Assembly: GCF_033568475.1 (NCBI RefSeq)
Contig: NC_133122.1
Coordinates: 149,186,861 to 149,250,860, forward strand
DNA length: 64,000 nt
Direction: 5' to 3'
Source of the DNA: Henckelia pumila
Taxonomy: Eukaryota; Streptophyta; Magnoliopsida; Lamiales; Gesneriaceae
Position 1 is the stretch's first letter. The number at the start of each line of letters is the position of its first letter. Below the pieces are notes generated by a model. It did not search any database. It was not told the origin of the DNA and saw only the letters and a list, made by a program, of their open reading frames with translations. This document shows positions 11,849 to 23,458 of the stretch, in pieces. The position numbers and the translations under genes are program-made.

Positions 11849-11855
11849 TATAAAA
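11849..11855 (+). promoter_or_regulatory. TATA box of the glucanase gene
   Basis: TATAAAA lies 65 bases before the start codon at 11920. A plant transcript would then start near 11880 with a leader of about 40 bases. No other good TATA motif is this close to the start codon. Confidence 0.75.
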
Positions 11856-11919
11856 GGGGATGTGATATGTGGTGTTATACTTCATCATACAAAGTTTTGT
11901 GCGTTAATTTTGTTTCTCA

Positions 11920-13065
11920 ATGGCTAACAAACAGAGTTATTTCTTTCTTGAAATGGTCCTTTTTGGACTTGTGATGATAGCTAGCATGGACTTAACAGGT
12001 CCTTTTTTCTGTTTCGATTAATGTTCGTCTTGTATAAGTAACCTGTTTATTTTGCATGAAAATGTAATATTAGTGCACATACTGAGTTGTTTTGTTGGCT
12101 ATAATAATGCAGTGGCGCAGACCGGACTTTGCTACGGAAGGCTCGGGACTGGGCTGCCTTCTCCTCCGGACGTCGTGTCCCTGTACAATAGGAACAATAT
12201 CAGAAGAATACGGATTTACGACCCCCACCAGCCAACTCTCCAGGCTCTCGGAGGCTCTAACATAGAGGTCATATTAGGCGTTCCCAACACCGACTTGCAG
12301 AACGTTGCAGCTAGCCAAGCGAACGCGAACACGTGGGTGCAAAACAATGTAAGAAACTATCCTAATGTCAGGTTCAGGTACATTGCTGTTGGAAATGAAG
12401 TCAGTCCTATAAGAGGTGACACCTCTCAGTATGTCGGATTCGTTCTTCCGGCTTTGAGGAACATTTTTAATGCGATTTCTAGTGCTGGACTTGGAAACCA
12501 GATAAGAGTGTCCACTGCTATTGACACGGGAGTTCTTGGAAACGCTTACCCTCCGGCGGATGGAGTGTTTAGAGATGATGTTCGGTCATATCTTGCGCCG
12601 GTAGTAAGTTTTCTAGCAAACAACCGAGCCCCTTTGCTAGTGAATATATACCCTTACTTTTCATATGTTGACAATCAAGGATCTATTAGCCTGCCTTACG
12701 CGCTTTTTACGTCTGATGGAATCGTTGTTCCTGGTGGAATACGGTATCAGAATCTTTTCTACGCGATCTTAGATGCTACTTACGCAGCACTTGAAAAGTA
12801 TGGAGCCCCATCAGTTGAGATTGTGGTATCTGAGAGTGGTTGGCCTACGGCTGGAGGAACTGCGGCGACTGTTGAAAACGCAAGACTTTATAACACGAAT
12901 TTGATTCAACGGGTCAAGAATGGAACGCCTAAAAGACCTGGAAGGGCAATAGAAACATACATTTTTTCTGCATTTGATGAAAATCAGAAGAATCCTGAGA
13001 TTGAAAAGCATTTCGGGGTCTTCCAACCGAATGGACAAAGCAAGTATCCTATCACTTTTAACTAG
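11920..13065 (+). CDS. glucan endo-1,3-beta-glucosidase (GH17), secreted
   Basis: The enzyme hydrolyses internal beta-1,3-glucan bonds, such as callose or fungal wall glucan, outside the cell. There are two exons, 11920-11998 and 12113-13065. The intron 11999-12112 is GT...TGCAG, splits one codon (G|TG) and sits at the end of the signal peptide, the usual place in this family. The protein is 343 aa. Residues 1-28 are a hydrophobic signal peptide, with likely cleavage before Q29 (VA|QTGLCYG). Catalytic residues are visible: the donor E122 in VGNEV and the nucleophile E267 in the GH17 signature VVSESGWPTAGG. The chain stops soon after the catalytic barrel (QSKYPITFN), with no vacuolar tail, X8 domain or GPI signal, so secretion to the apoplast is likely. 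The compact gene with a good TATA box fits a PR-2-type defence glucanase, but inducibility is inference. Confidence 0.96.
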
Positions 13066-13131
13066 TTCTGTTGAATACAAATTGTATCCGTAGAATAAGG
13101 ACTTCAAGTTCAAGTTCAACTAATTTATTAC

Positions 13132-13137
13132 AATAAA
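13132..13137 (+). other. polyadenylation signal of the glucanase gene
   Basis: AATAAA lies 67 bases after the stop codon in a T/A-rich stretch, a normal spacing for a plant near-upstream element. Confidence 0.55.
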
Positions 13138-13434
13138 ACGTTGGTAAACAAGAAATTCTACTGAACATGGTGTATTTTTCTGGTTTCTTCACTATGTTTC
13201 CGAGTTTTCTGTGGTCGTGAACCCACTCTGTAATATGATGAATTTCAGTTGGCGATAATTACTTCAGTTACAAACAAAATATATAAAACTGGGACACTAG
13301 AAAGAAAAGAGGGCTCTCTATAAGATTCATTGGCCAAAATGTAAATAGAAAACAGCAAACCAGAGCAAAAAAAAAAAGGCAAAAATTTGGGTAAATGCAC
13401 ATATTGACACGAGAAATTATAATCGAAGCTAGGA

Positions 13435-13620
13435 TGTGGGCGTATGGTTGAGTCGACGCTACCCGCAGGGTAGTGTCCAGCGGGTGACGTGGCGGCTCAT
13501 GATTGGTTAAAATCAGTGGGTCCCATGTGGGACCCATTATTTTTTACCAATCATGGGGTTACATGTCACCCGCAGGGTAGTGCCTTGCGGACGGCATGTA
13601 CTAAACCGTGGGCGTATATT
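13435..13620. repeat. foldback (MITE-like) element between the glucanase and IQD genes
   Basis: The arms are GC-rich and inverted: CAGCGGGTGACGTGGCGGCT, then CATGATTGGT on the left, and ACCAATCATGGGG, then CATGTCACCCGCAGG on the right. At the centre GGGTCCCA-TG-TGGGACCC (13518-13535) forms an 8-bp stem with a two-base loop. The word CCCGCAGGGTAGTG occurs in both arms in direct orientation. It stands out from the AT-rich surroundings and lies between the ends of two converging genes. Confidence 0.75.
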
Positions 13621-13659
13621 CAAAGGTTTAACATAATGAAGACTGAATCATTTTCCTTC

Positions 13660-15280
13660 TTAATCTTGATGAACCATGATGCTCTTCTTATAGGTGTTAG
13701 TTGTTTGACCATTGAATGAACTTGATGAACAAATCTTGATCTTGTACGGAGAATGTTGGCCTAAGTACGCGTCACATAATCTCAGCCGTTGCCTTGGTGT
13801 GCTCAGTGATCTAGACTTGGCCTTAGCAGATTCTGTGGTGGCCATGTATGCTGGAAAAACTGGAGAATTGGGTAAAGATCCATCTTCTCTGATTGATTTC
13901 TGTTTCATGTGGCAAAACGATCTTCTTGGTAACGAAAAGGGCGAAGTTAATTCTTCCATTAGTTCTTGTTTCTGTGTAGTTCGCAGCCTAAGATTTGAAA
14001 GTGGCAAATGCTTCAACCTTTCTGTTTCTTCATGCTGATGTTCCTCAAATTCTTGATCAAACCAGCAGCTTTTTCTATTTTCTTTGGGGGTCATTGATCC
14101 TTGCAAGTTTTGGTAATTTTCCCTCTCCTAAATAAGAAAACTAATCACTCTCTTGAAATAATAAGCGAAAAAGTGAACACACTTTGTTTATGAATAAAGA
14201 TACTTGTTATTCAGCACCAGATAGGCAGATAAAAGAATCAAGATTACCTGATGAGAGAACGAAAAATGCTTCATTCGGTCCCTTTTAGCAACAGATTCTT
14301 GCTTTCTCAAGTAGAATCCATCTTTCGAAACCAAGGTTAAATCCCAACTCCTGTGAGTATCACAATGAAGCTGCCAAGAACAGAATAAAGGTTACACTTT
14401 AAGTTGGATTTTAGGCCAAAAGAATCACGCAAAACAGAATTTTCCTCATTTACTCTTTGTTCTTCTGATTTGATTCCTTCCTTTCCCATGAGATTACGTC
14501 TCTTTTCACTGTAATTTAGGTAATCAAGAAGAGTTGGAGCTCTATAATGATGTGGTTTTTCCGACTGCGACTTTGAGGCAAGATACATGGATGCTAAGTT
14601 CTTTACAATTCTGCGTCTTACTAGCTCGCCTCGAACCACTGCTTGAAGTTTCACTATCCCTTTTAATGCACTCAATGCTTTTCTAGCCTGCAGAACATCC
14701 AAATCAATCTAATAATCGGATCAAATTTATCGATACTTTTAACTTTTTGCAAAAGACCTACCAATTTTTCTCTGTTACATAATGATTAGTGAATGCAAAA
14801 TTTATGGCGTAAAATTTTCTGTGAATTTAAAGAAACTCACAAGATGACCTCTATAAGCACTTTGAATTTTGACGGTTGCCAAGTACTGCTTTTTCCGTTC
14901 GATTTCGTACGATATATTCGTGAGACGGACAACCTCGGCTGCGGCATTGGCAGCAGCAACAGCAGCTTCTGCTGCAGCTGCTGTTGCAATGGCCACAACA
15001 AATGCACGTTTTCGCTGCTCTTCTGCAGCTTCGCTTAGCAATTTTTGAGGTTGTTCCAGCTCAGGGCACTGCATGAACTTGAAAATTCCTAAAAACCAAC
15101 TCCATTTCTTTGATCTCTAACCAATTCACATTCACAGGACCATCATCAAAAACAAAAATTTATGAAAATGAAGAACAGAACAGATTATGATCATAGAATT
15201 TCTACCTTATCTGATTTTGGTTTTGACTCGGGAACGAAAAATCTTCTCACACAAGTAAACCAACCTTTTCCCTTTCCCAT
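13660..15280 (-). CDS. IQ67-domain (IQD) calmodulin-binding protein
   Basis: IQD proteins are plant scaffolds that bind calmodulin and link it to microtubules, kinesin light chains and the plasma membrane. I assemble five exons: 15206-15280, 14841-15068, 14398-14687, 14248-14350 and 13660-14127, giving 387 aa. All junctions are GT-AG and in phase. Exon 1 encodes [15 protein letters not shown], the usual IQD N-terminus. An alanine-rich helix (about 46-70) leads into the IQ67 domain: an IQ motif (IQSAYRGHL, from residue 93), then [10 protein letters not shown] and [13 protein letters not shown]. The intron between GHL and ARK is phase 0, as is conserved in this family. Exon 4 gives the FSFSHQ block, and the C-terminus carries the DUF4005 segment ([13 protein letters not shown], about 320-332). 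The protein is rather basic, so nuclear or microtubule location is likely. The start is fixed by homology of the N-terminus. Confidence 0.93.
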
Positions 15281-16810
15281 ATCAAACCAATCTCCTAAAT
15301 CAGTGAAAGAACAAAAAATGAGTAGGTGACCGATTATCCCGCGGGTTTAAGCCATCAAAGAACTTCATTTCATATAATCATCAAGAAAAATTCAGCTGTC
15401 AATATCAAGAAAACGAAATTTAGAGATCATTCATCAATCTCAGCTTATGAAAAGAGCAGAGTGCCAGCTAAAAGGAGCGGCCCATGTGTATACGATTCTC
15501 TCGAAACACTAAAATTCGTCCTTCAAATTACATTAAATCTCTCTTTCTCGACTAATGAGTAATGAGAGATGAAGACACCTCAAGCGGAAAACCATTAATG
15601 AGAATGCAACGATACCTTCCAGGAATTCATGTGAGGCATGCAGGAGAAAGCCAACAACCCAATTTATACCAAAAACTCGTGCATTTTCTTGGATTTCATT
15701 CTTGAATGATGACAACACAAAAGGACATATTTTTTATAACCCCTTCAAAGAAAAAGTTCCAAGTACAAGTAGTTGCTTTGATTTTTGTGCTTTGAAAAGC
15801 AATACATGTGCTGATAAGAAAGTGAGATCGAAAGCAACTTTAGGCTACGAATTAAAAATTTTTCAAACAACTATTTCAATCATGAAGTTATTTCAAGTAC
15901 TGTTTTGGGGTGACATGAAGAAATGCTTTTAACATCAAATGAGATTGGATTTTTGCATCTTTTCTAACTGTCATTTTCTCAAGCACCTGCCACTCATCAC
16001 TTCAAATGTCTGTTTCGCATGAATCAGAATTATTGAATCAGGTTTCTTTCTTTTCTGTTTCTTTTTTAACATATCGTTTTCAAAGCCCAAATTAATAAAT
16101 TATAGCCAACTAATCCGTCAACTTAAATTTCTTCTTGAATGCTATTTTTGGGAGAAAAAATTTGTCCATGATATCAAAACTCATATATACGTGTATAATT
16201 TGTTACTCTGCATTGCATTGTGCAGGATAACTTAGGTGTCAGTCCAACTTGTTTTCTTTAAAAGTTTTTTTGAGATATTTGCGCAAAGATCTGGTGGAAT
16301 GTTATGTCAGCATTAAATATTTTTAAGTTGTTCGCGCAAACATCTTTAAAAAAAGAAATTAGAAAAATGTTGAACGTCAATTCAATTATTCTGCATACTA
16401 GTGTTTTGGATGACAAAACTATATATATACACACACGAATTTCAATATTGAACTAATTTCGATCTTGAAATTGTTGTGTCGATTCTACTGCCTTTTAATA
16501 TTGACCCACATTTATATTTTGGTATGGGGTTAATGATGCAAAATTTGCTAATACATCTAATTAAAGGGAATTTGATTTAACACTAGGCTGGCTCCGCCAA
16601 TATCCAACCTTTAATTGAATTATTTTATAACCGGTCCAGATTTACATTTCCCTTCTTTCTTTATTTTTTTTCTTTTTGGAATTGTGGGAAAAAATTGTTA
16701 CAACCGAGTCTTGAACTATGAGATCTTGATGTCAAATGAGTTATAACTAATCCACGATTTACATTCCAATTTACATTATTTTATTAAAATTTTTATGTTC
16801 ATTATTTATT

Positions 16811-16859
<49 letters not shown>

Positions 16860-17084
16860 GAGAATTTATCGCTAATATTCGACATGTAAAATAACGCATG
16901 CAATATCAATATAGAATAATTTGCATTCACCTCCCCTATTCACTTTTTCCTTTGGTCATTCACCTCTCTTACATGTTATAATTTTTACACTTATTAAAAA
17001 GTTGAGTGTCAAATACATAAATGTATAGGAATGTGAGTACAAATGACTCTATCAATATATGAGTGGGCTGAGTAAATGAATCAG
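15281..17084. other. intergenic region upstream of the IQD gene
   Basis: The part nearest 15280 must hold the IQD promoter, but I see no unambiguous TATA motif. Short open frames here are not conserved in look and are probably chance. A TTA/ATT microsatellite lies at 16804-16858. The rest is AT-rich with nothing recognisable. Confidence 0.5.
16804..16858. repeat. (TTTA)n/(TTA)n microsatellite
   Basis: A few TTTA units pass into about 14 uninterrupted TTA/ATT units. Confidence 0.95.
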
Positions 17085-17575
17085 GTCGCTCATAATTTAT
17101 TAGGAGTTCAATTCGATAAAAACTCGTTTGAACTCGTTTAATGAAACTCGTTAATATAAAAGAATTCAGCTCAAGTTTTACAATATTCAGCTCGTTAACT
17201 CGTGAACATGTTCGTTAGTAGACTCGTGAGTCAACTCTTATATAAATATAATAATAATTTTGATATTAAATTTATAGATTTTACATTTTTACTTAAGAAA
17301 AAATATAAAAAACTATTAAATTTATTTATTAGAATAAAATTATAAATTTAAATAAAATATTAAATTTTCTCTATAATTTATGTTTTTAATGAATTTAATG
17401 AATATCTAATTTTTAATTTATATTTCTTAAGTTCATTTAGGTTCGATAAAATTTCGAATAAAGTCGTGAGCTATAAATATATTCCCTAAGTAAAGTTTGA
17501 GTTCGACTCGATTATAAACGAGTCAAACTCAAATATTCAAAATTTCGACTCGACTCGATTACACATAAGTATGGC
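17085..17575. repeat. repeat rich in ACTCGTT / AACGAGT words
   Basis: The left part repeats ACTCGTTTGAACTCGTTTAA, CTCGTTAACTCGTGAAC and GACTCGTGAGTC. The right part has the complementary words CGAGTCAAACTC and CGACTCGACTCG, so the ends are roughly inverted. It looks like a dispersed plant foldback repeat of about 490 bp. No coding capacity is seen. Confidence 0.6.
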
Positions 17576-17968
17576 AACCCCTCTAAACCGAAAATACATG
17601 CATGTTATAATTTTATTTTTAAAAAATTGTAATTTTATGTTACTCGCGCGTGTTTGACTCATATAATCTGTAATTGAATAATACATTTTTCAATGGATTC
17701 TTCGTCTTTAGAAAAAAAAAATCCATCTAACTTTCAATCATTAAATGTTGTAACCTACCAAAACGAAAAACAAAAACAAAAACAAAAACAAAAACAAAAC
17801 AAAAACTTGACGTTTTGATGCCAGCAAAACAATTTTTTCTTGCCATTTTAATTTTCTCCGTCACCTTCAGTCCTTCACCGAGAAGCCGTTTTCCATCTAA
17901 CTTTCAATCGTATTTCATAATTGTCCTCAATTATTTTAAGGGAAGGGAATATAGTCAAGATGCTCTTA

Positions 17969-18818
17969 TAAAGTTTGTCTATTTTGTGTTTTGGTCATGT
18001 AAGTATTTAATTTTGGATTTTGGTCCTTTAAGTTAAGTTATAATTGGTTTTTAGTTCTTATAATTGGTTTTTAGTCTTTTCTTAATAGAGTGTTGACGTG
18101 ATATCAGAAAATGCGGACGTGACAGCTAAAAATATTTAAGTGACATTGAGAAATGATGATGTGTCTGTTGTGACATCAACAATTAAATGTTATGTTTTCA
18201 AAATCGGATCGTACCCACGGGTTCAACCGGTTCAATCCGGAACCGGTAACTGGTTTGATCTGAAACACTCCCAAAAATCATTATAACAGTTGAACCGGCA
18301 GAACTGGTCAAGAACCGGAAAATTAGTTTTCGTTTTTTTTCCGAAAAAATAGTTTTTTTTATTTTAAAACCTTAATTTATTATTTTATTTTTTATATATA
18401 TATATATATATACATGGTTATTTGAAATTTTTTTCTCGTTAAAAATATTATTTATTAATATTAGAGTTTATAAGTTTTTTGAATATATTTTATATAGTTA
18501 TTTAGTTTTCAAACTACGATAAATATATATATATATTTTATTTATATAAATTTTTTAGGTTTTTATAATTTAAAATATATTATGATTTATATTATATTAT
18601 ATAAATGGTTTTTCGATTCTATCGTTCAGTTAAAACATCCCAACTATTTGGATCATTTTTTTAAGTTAGATCCGTTTGATTACCAGTCCGGTTATAAATA
18701 AAAAAACATTGCTTAAATAAAAAAGGACTAAAAACCAAAATATAACTAAACTTACAGGGCCAAAACCCAAAATTGAATACTTATAGGACCAAATCACAAA
18801 ACAAGCAAACTTACATGA
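17969..18818. repeat. 850-bp foldback element with about 90-bp terminal inverted repeats
   Basis: The left end (AAGTTTGTCTATTTTGTG, TTTTGGTCATGTAAGTA, GGATTTTGGTCCTT, GGTTTTTAGTC) is matched in reverse complement by the right end (GACTAAAAACC, GGGCCAAAACCC, TACTTATAGGACC, ACAAAACAAGCAAACTT). The interior has a GGTTCAACCGGTTCAATCC cluster at 18221-18240 and AT-rich DNA, with no open frame of note. It is probably a non-autonomous DNA transposon. Confidence 0.8.
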
Positions 18819-18849
18819 CTATTTTTGCTATTATCCCTTATTTTAACCA

Positions 18850-19112
18850 TTTTTTTATAATTGCATATACTACCCTATGAAATCATGAGATTGCTAAAAA
18901 CTTCCTATGACTATAAACCCCTTGTGTTTTTAAATTTTGTGCACAAATACCCCTGAAAATACGTATGGACAAAAGGTTATGTGCTCAAATTTTGAAAACA
19001 CAGGGAGTATGTGCTCAAGATTAAAAAACACAAGGAGCTAGTAGATCATTATTTTTTCATAAAAGACTTTTAGCAATCTCGGTATTTCATAAAGTAATGT
19101 ATCCAATTACCC
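18850..19112. repeat. foldback MITE-like element
   Basis: The left arm AATTGCATATACTACCCTATG, AAATCATGAGATTGCTAAAA is mirrored on the right by TTTTAGCAATCTCGGTATTT, CATAAAGTAATGTATCCAATT. Inside the arms, ACAAGGGGTTTA-like and GTGCTCAAATTTTG words are also inverted (18920-18950 against 18977-19030). It has no coding capacity. Confidence 0.75.
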
Positions 19113-20032
19113 TTTTTTTTCTTAGACTCACGCCCCCTTTTAAATTTTTAAATTTTCTTATAGATTTTTTAAAATTTTCAATTTTATTTATATATGAGTT
19201 TTAAAAAGTTTTGTATGGAATTCATATAATTCCAACATATTTTATTACAAGCATTTATTTTTAAAAAAATTGCATTTTTTTTACGATTTTCATTTCCGTA
19301 ATTTTTTCGTATTTTGTGCTTTTATACAAGTTTTTTCATTCTATTTTTTACATTTTTTAATTTTTTAATATTATATAATTTACAAGCACTCATATTATAA
19401 CAAGATAAATTAATTGTGATACAATTAAAATATTCAAAATGCAATAATAATTAAGGATATTGTTGTTATTTTACTAAAAAAGTATGTTTAAATTTTTCTC
19501 CAAACACTCAAATTTTATCTTTTATTAGCTTTGAGTTTTTATTCCAAACCCTTACTACTTTTATTTCTCACTCACTTCTTTATAATATCTGAAAGAATCA
19601 CTTCAAAATAAGTAGAAATTTTTATGTACACTCCCTAAAAAGAATAAGATTAGGAGTAAATGTCCTAGTTTAGTTAGGGGCATGCATGTTGTGTTGCGCT
19701 ATAGATATGACTTTTAACATCGGTTTCAGACCCTTTTTTAACAACATTTTTTTGCTCTTGTCTATTAGTTTTTCTGCTGTAGTGTCTTGATTGTTGCTCT
19801 TTACATACTTACATTCAGTTTCCTTCCGAAGAAAAACAATATTGCTGCATTCATTGAAAAAAAAAATTAAGCAACAAGTTTGTGAAACTGGATACTCGTG
19901 GTATTGGGATGAGTTTGTGGTATGTTATTTGATAACAAATTATTAAAGCTCTATAATTATTTGTAGTTTTTAGTTCAATTATAAATAATAAATTTTAAAA
20001 CTTGTCATCTTTTTTTAAATACTTGAAGCGCA
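19113..20032. other. gene-free AT-rich region
   Basis: There are long T-runs and A-runs and no recognisable element. The right part leads into the transposase remnant at 20033. Confidence 0.5.
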
Positions 20033-20403
20033 TTACAAATGGGAGGAGCGGTATGATTCACAAATCCGCGACATTTGGTACAACAAATTTGTTATTATCT
20101 GCATTATCTGCCGGCGAACATTGCATGACTGTCGAAATCATGGAATTGTGCCAAATACTATTGACCGGACTATTTGGGATGTATTGCTAACTCATTGAGA
20201 AACTGCAAAGTGGAAGAGCTCTGCAAAAAAAAATTATAAGGCGAATAGGCAGAGCGAGCCTACTGTATTGGGAGACTGGGACGACAAAGCACGTTGGCAG
20301 ATCGAAGCCCTATGCTGTGCGCACTGTGAATTTGGTAAAAATAAACATCAACAAATGATATTAAATTATATTTGGTATATTTGAATTAATTGGATTTTTA
20401 CTG

Positions 20404-20462
<59 letters not shown>

Positions 20463-21065
20463 TACTATATTATGCAAGAACCTCTTAGTCTCTTGGTATG
20501 CTAATTTAAATAATTAAATAAATTTAAAAAAAAACACCCACACACTTAAAAAAAAAAAAACAACCCACACACTCAACCGCTTTTATCCACTATCTCAATT
20601 TTTTTTCCTTCCGTTATGATTTTTTTTCATTGAATTATTTTTTTCTCCTCAATTTTTGTATTTAATATATAATACAATAATTTTGTTCGTCGGCTATAAT
20701 TGAAATATAATTTTATTATAAAAATAAAGTTAGCACACAAATGCGTGCAATAAAATGCTAATATATATAATGCAACATCAACAATTGATTAGGGAACCCA
20801 CTAGTTGGGAGGTTTTTCTGAAGACGCACGGGCGTTCCGACGGGTCTTTTGCTAATGATAGATCAAGATTGATCAACGTACGAAATTATATTTTCTTATT
20901 TAAAAGTTCTATTACATTTTTTAAATTACGAATTAAATTTTTGATATTTTTTTCACTAATAATTGGTTAACCAGGAGAAGATGGAATAACGTATGACAGA
21001 ACAATTTACCCTTGTGGACATTGGGGCTTTGCCCGACATACCTACCGAGCAAATTAATGTCATAT
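20033..21065 (+). pseudogene. decayed plant transposase-like gene (Ptta/En/Spm type)
   Basis: A frame from 20033 to about 20336 reads KWEERYDSQIRDIWYNKFV, then HGIVPNTIDRTIWDVLLTH, a stop, and KWKSSAKKNYKANRQSE. That pattern (W...W near a K/S-rich A-K-x-N-x-x-N-R block) resembles the plant transposase Ptta/En/Spm family. A second block (20788-20880) reads REPTSWEVFLKTHGRSDGSF, then ANDRSR, very like the family's FLKTHTRKDG...DERS motif. An (AT)n stretch at 20409-20463 separates the two and may lie in an old intron. An in-frame stop and AT-rich interruptions show it is dead. I infer the family from motif memory. Confidence 0.5.
20409..20463. repeat. (AT)n microsatellite
   Basis: About 26 AT units are broken once by AAAT near 20442. 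It sits within the decayed transposase region. Confidence 0.95.
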
Positions 21066-21079
21066 TTATCGAAGTTGTT

Positions 21080-21083
<4 letters not shown>

Positions 21084-21118
<35 letters not shown>
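21084..21118. repeat. (TA)n microsatellite
   Basis: About 17 TA units lie directly after the transposase-like remnant. Confidence 0.95.
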
Positions 21119-21120
<2 letters not shown>

Positions 21121-21360
21121 TTCAATATCAAGTTGTCTTCATAACAATTTAAATACGTTAAACATTATACTAAAATTTAAAAGTAGTTAAGAATCACCAG
21201 CTAGTTCATTGACAAAATAATTTAAATATACACGTTTGTTTTATAAGGTAAAACTTCTGGCTTTGAGGGCCAGGCACAGTTATGTCCCGAAGAAAATGGG
21301 ACACACAAATATTTATTATTATTACTATTAAAAATAAAAAATTATATATATATATATACA

Positions 21361-21698
21361 GTTTTGTTATGCTGCCCATTTTCCGTGCCCACCACCATGT
21401 CCACCTATGAGGTGACACTCATCCATTGGATGAACCATTTGTATATATTTCATCTCATACATTAGATGATTGTCACCTCATAGGTGGACATGGAGGTGAG
21501 CACGGGAGGTGGGCAGCATATATATAGAGTTATGCTATGCTGCCCACCTATCATGTCCACCAATCATGCCCACCAATGATGTGGCATTATTCTATTGGGC
21601 TTACAATTTATCACATATTTATCTCATCCAATAGAATAATGACACATCATTGATGGGCATAGTGGTGGACATGATAGGTGGGCAGCATGGTAAAACTA
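21361..21698. repeat. two adjacent foldback MITEs with ATGCTGCCC ends
   Basis: Element 1 (21369-21519) has arms ATGCTGCCCATTTTCCGTGC, CACCACCATGTCCACCTATG on the left and CATAGGTGGACATGG...GGTGGGCAGCAT on the right. Element 2 (21537-21688) has arms ATGCTGCCCACCTATCATG and CATGATAGGTGGGCAGCAT. The outermost flanks also pair: GTTTTGTTATGC left and GCATGGTAAAAC right. Outside that, both sides are (TA)n. This could be two independent insertions of one family into a TA repeat, or one composite element. Confidence 0.82.
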
Positions 21699-21719
21699 TA
21701 TATATATATAAAAGGAAGG

Positions 21720-22503
21720 GAAATATTAAAAAGAAATAGAACGACCGAGCAGAAAGCGTTTGGCTTTTTAGCTGTTAAGTGGACCAAAAGCGTTTTTTGA
21801 ATGATGAAAATGAAGCCTGAAATATAATTTTAGAATTCAAAGCTTGGGATCTTGATTCAAAATGGTCTGTCAGGAGAAGCTAAATTCCTGTAATACGTTG
21901 TTTTGTCCGAGTATGAAAAAATTTGGTGAGATATATTTTTAGGGCTAATTGCATGACATCTCTACTGAAAAATCAAAAAAAGTAAAAAAATATCATCTAC
22001 AAAATTGATATCATGTAGTTCCTATGTTTTCGAAAAATAGCATAAAATCTTTATCAGATGTGGTAAATGTGTCTGAGTTTTTATAACATACGAGTGAAAT
22101 GTGCTAAATTTTTAAAAAAAAATTAAAATTGCATTAACCTATTAATATTTTTAGCAGATTTTATGCCTTATAAAATTTTCAAACGACATATTGATGCAAT
22201 ACCCCTATATTTTTAATGCTAAAATCTCGAGCAAAATGCATCCGACACTCTGCAAAAATCTTAATTGTCATAAAACCTCCCTATAAAAAATTAATAGGCT
22301 AATATGGCATTGACCTTTTAAACATTTTGCTCATAACACCCTGATTCCAATGTTGTGAATACATGCATGTGCCCACGCGGATAAATTCAAATATTTATGA
22401 TATCTGATATTTTTTTTTTCACATCTCTTGACTGAACCCTTCATGAGAATAAAATATCTATTTTTTTTCTTTCTAATTTCCCTTATAAGATGTGGGTCTT
22501 AGC
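21720..22503. other. gene-free AT-rich region
   Basis: I see no gene. Phrases such as GGCTAATTGCATGACATC (21954-21971) and GGCTAATATGGCATTGACC (22297-22315) hint at another decayed repeat, but the arms do not align well. Confidence 0.4.
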
Positions 22504-22911
22504 GGGTGTTTGACTAAGCATATTAAAAACAGCTTATAAGTTTTAAGAGCTTATAAGATGTTTTAGGAGTTTATAAGTTGTTAGGTCTTATTTTAAAAAT
22601 AAGTTGTTTAAGTGTTTGGATGAACTTATTTTAAATAACTTAAAGATGTACTGATGTGTTTGGTATTATAAGATCTTTTTATCGTCGAAATTACCAAAAA
22701 GGATATAATACTATGAAAGTAATGTAAATAGTAATATACATACAAAAAAAATTAAATTTATTTTAAATGTTAAACATATATTAAAAAATAAAATTATTTT
22801 TATTTTAATTTAGAAAAATTTTGATAAATTATCTATAAAACCTTAGCATAGGAAATGGTGAGAATTTAATAAAATATATGAGGATAATATGGAGAATTAA
22901 AATATCAAAAT

Positions 22912-23186
22912 TGTTGAAAAATATATTATTATTATGTTGAATATTGAATATTGAATGTTGAATGTTGAATATTGAGTTGTAAAATGTGAAGAATTAGTGT
23001 GTGATGATGTAGATGATGATGTATTAATTTTTGGACTAATCTCAAATGTGGATCTATAAATAGGTCTTCATTTGTGATGAAAAATACAATTGAGTTGAGA
23101 GAAAAATATTATAAAGTGTAGAGTTTGATATATTTTGAGTTTTGGAGTATTTACTTTTTACCGTAAATTTTTACTTTTTCACAACA
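22912..23186 (+). repeat. 5' LTR of copia copy A
   Basis: The ends are TGTTG/CAACA. A TATA box TATAAATA lies at 23055-23062. Near the left end are repeated TTGAATATTGAATGTTGAAT words. The five differences from the 3' LTR are two near 22989, one near 23013 and two near 23121-23132. Confidence 0.96.
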
Positions 23187-23458
23187 CGTTATCAGCACGA
23201 AACTCTAAAAGTCCTCCATATTTTTTCAAGCTCCAAAACACAAGAAAAAGGTAACAAAAGTAAGAATATTTATTTTATTGTTTATTTATTTGTTGTGTAT
23301 ATATTTAATATATAATATCATGTTATTATCAGAAATGATAAAAAAAAATTAGTTTTTTTTAAAAAAACTTGTTATAAATTTGGGAGGATGTTAAGACGAC
23401 GTCCCACACTCCCAGTAAGGGATACGACAAGTATAAAAGCCTCTAAGGTTTTTAAACA

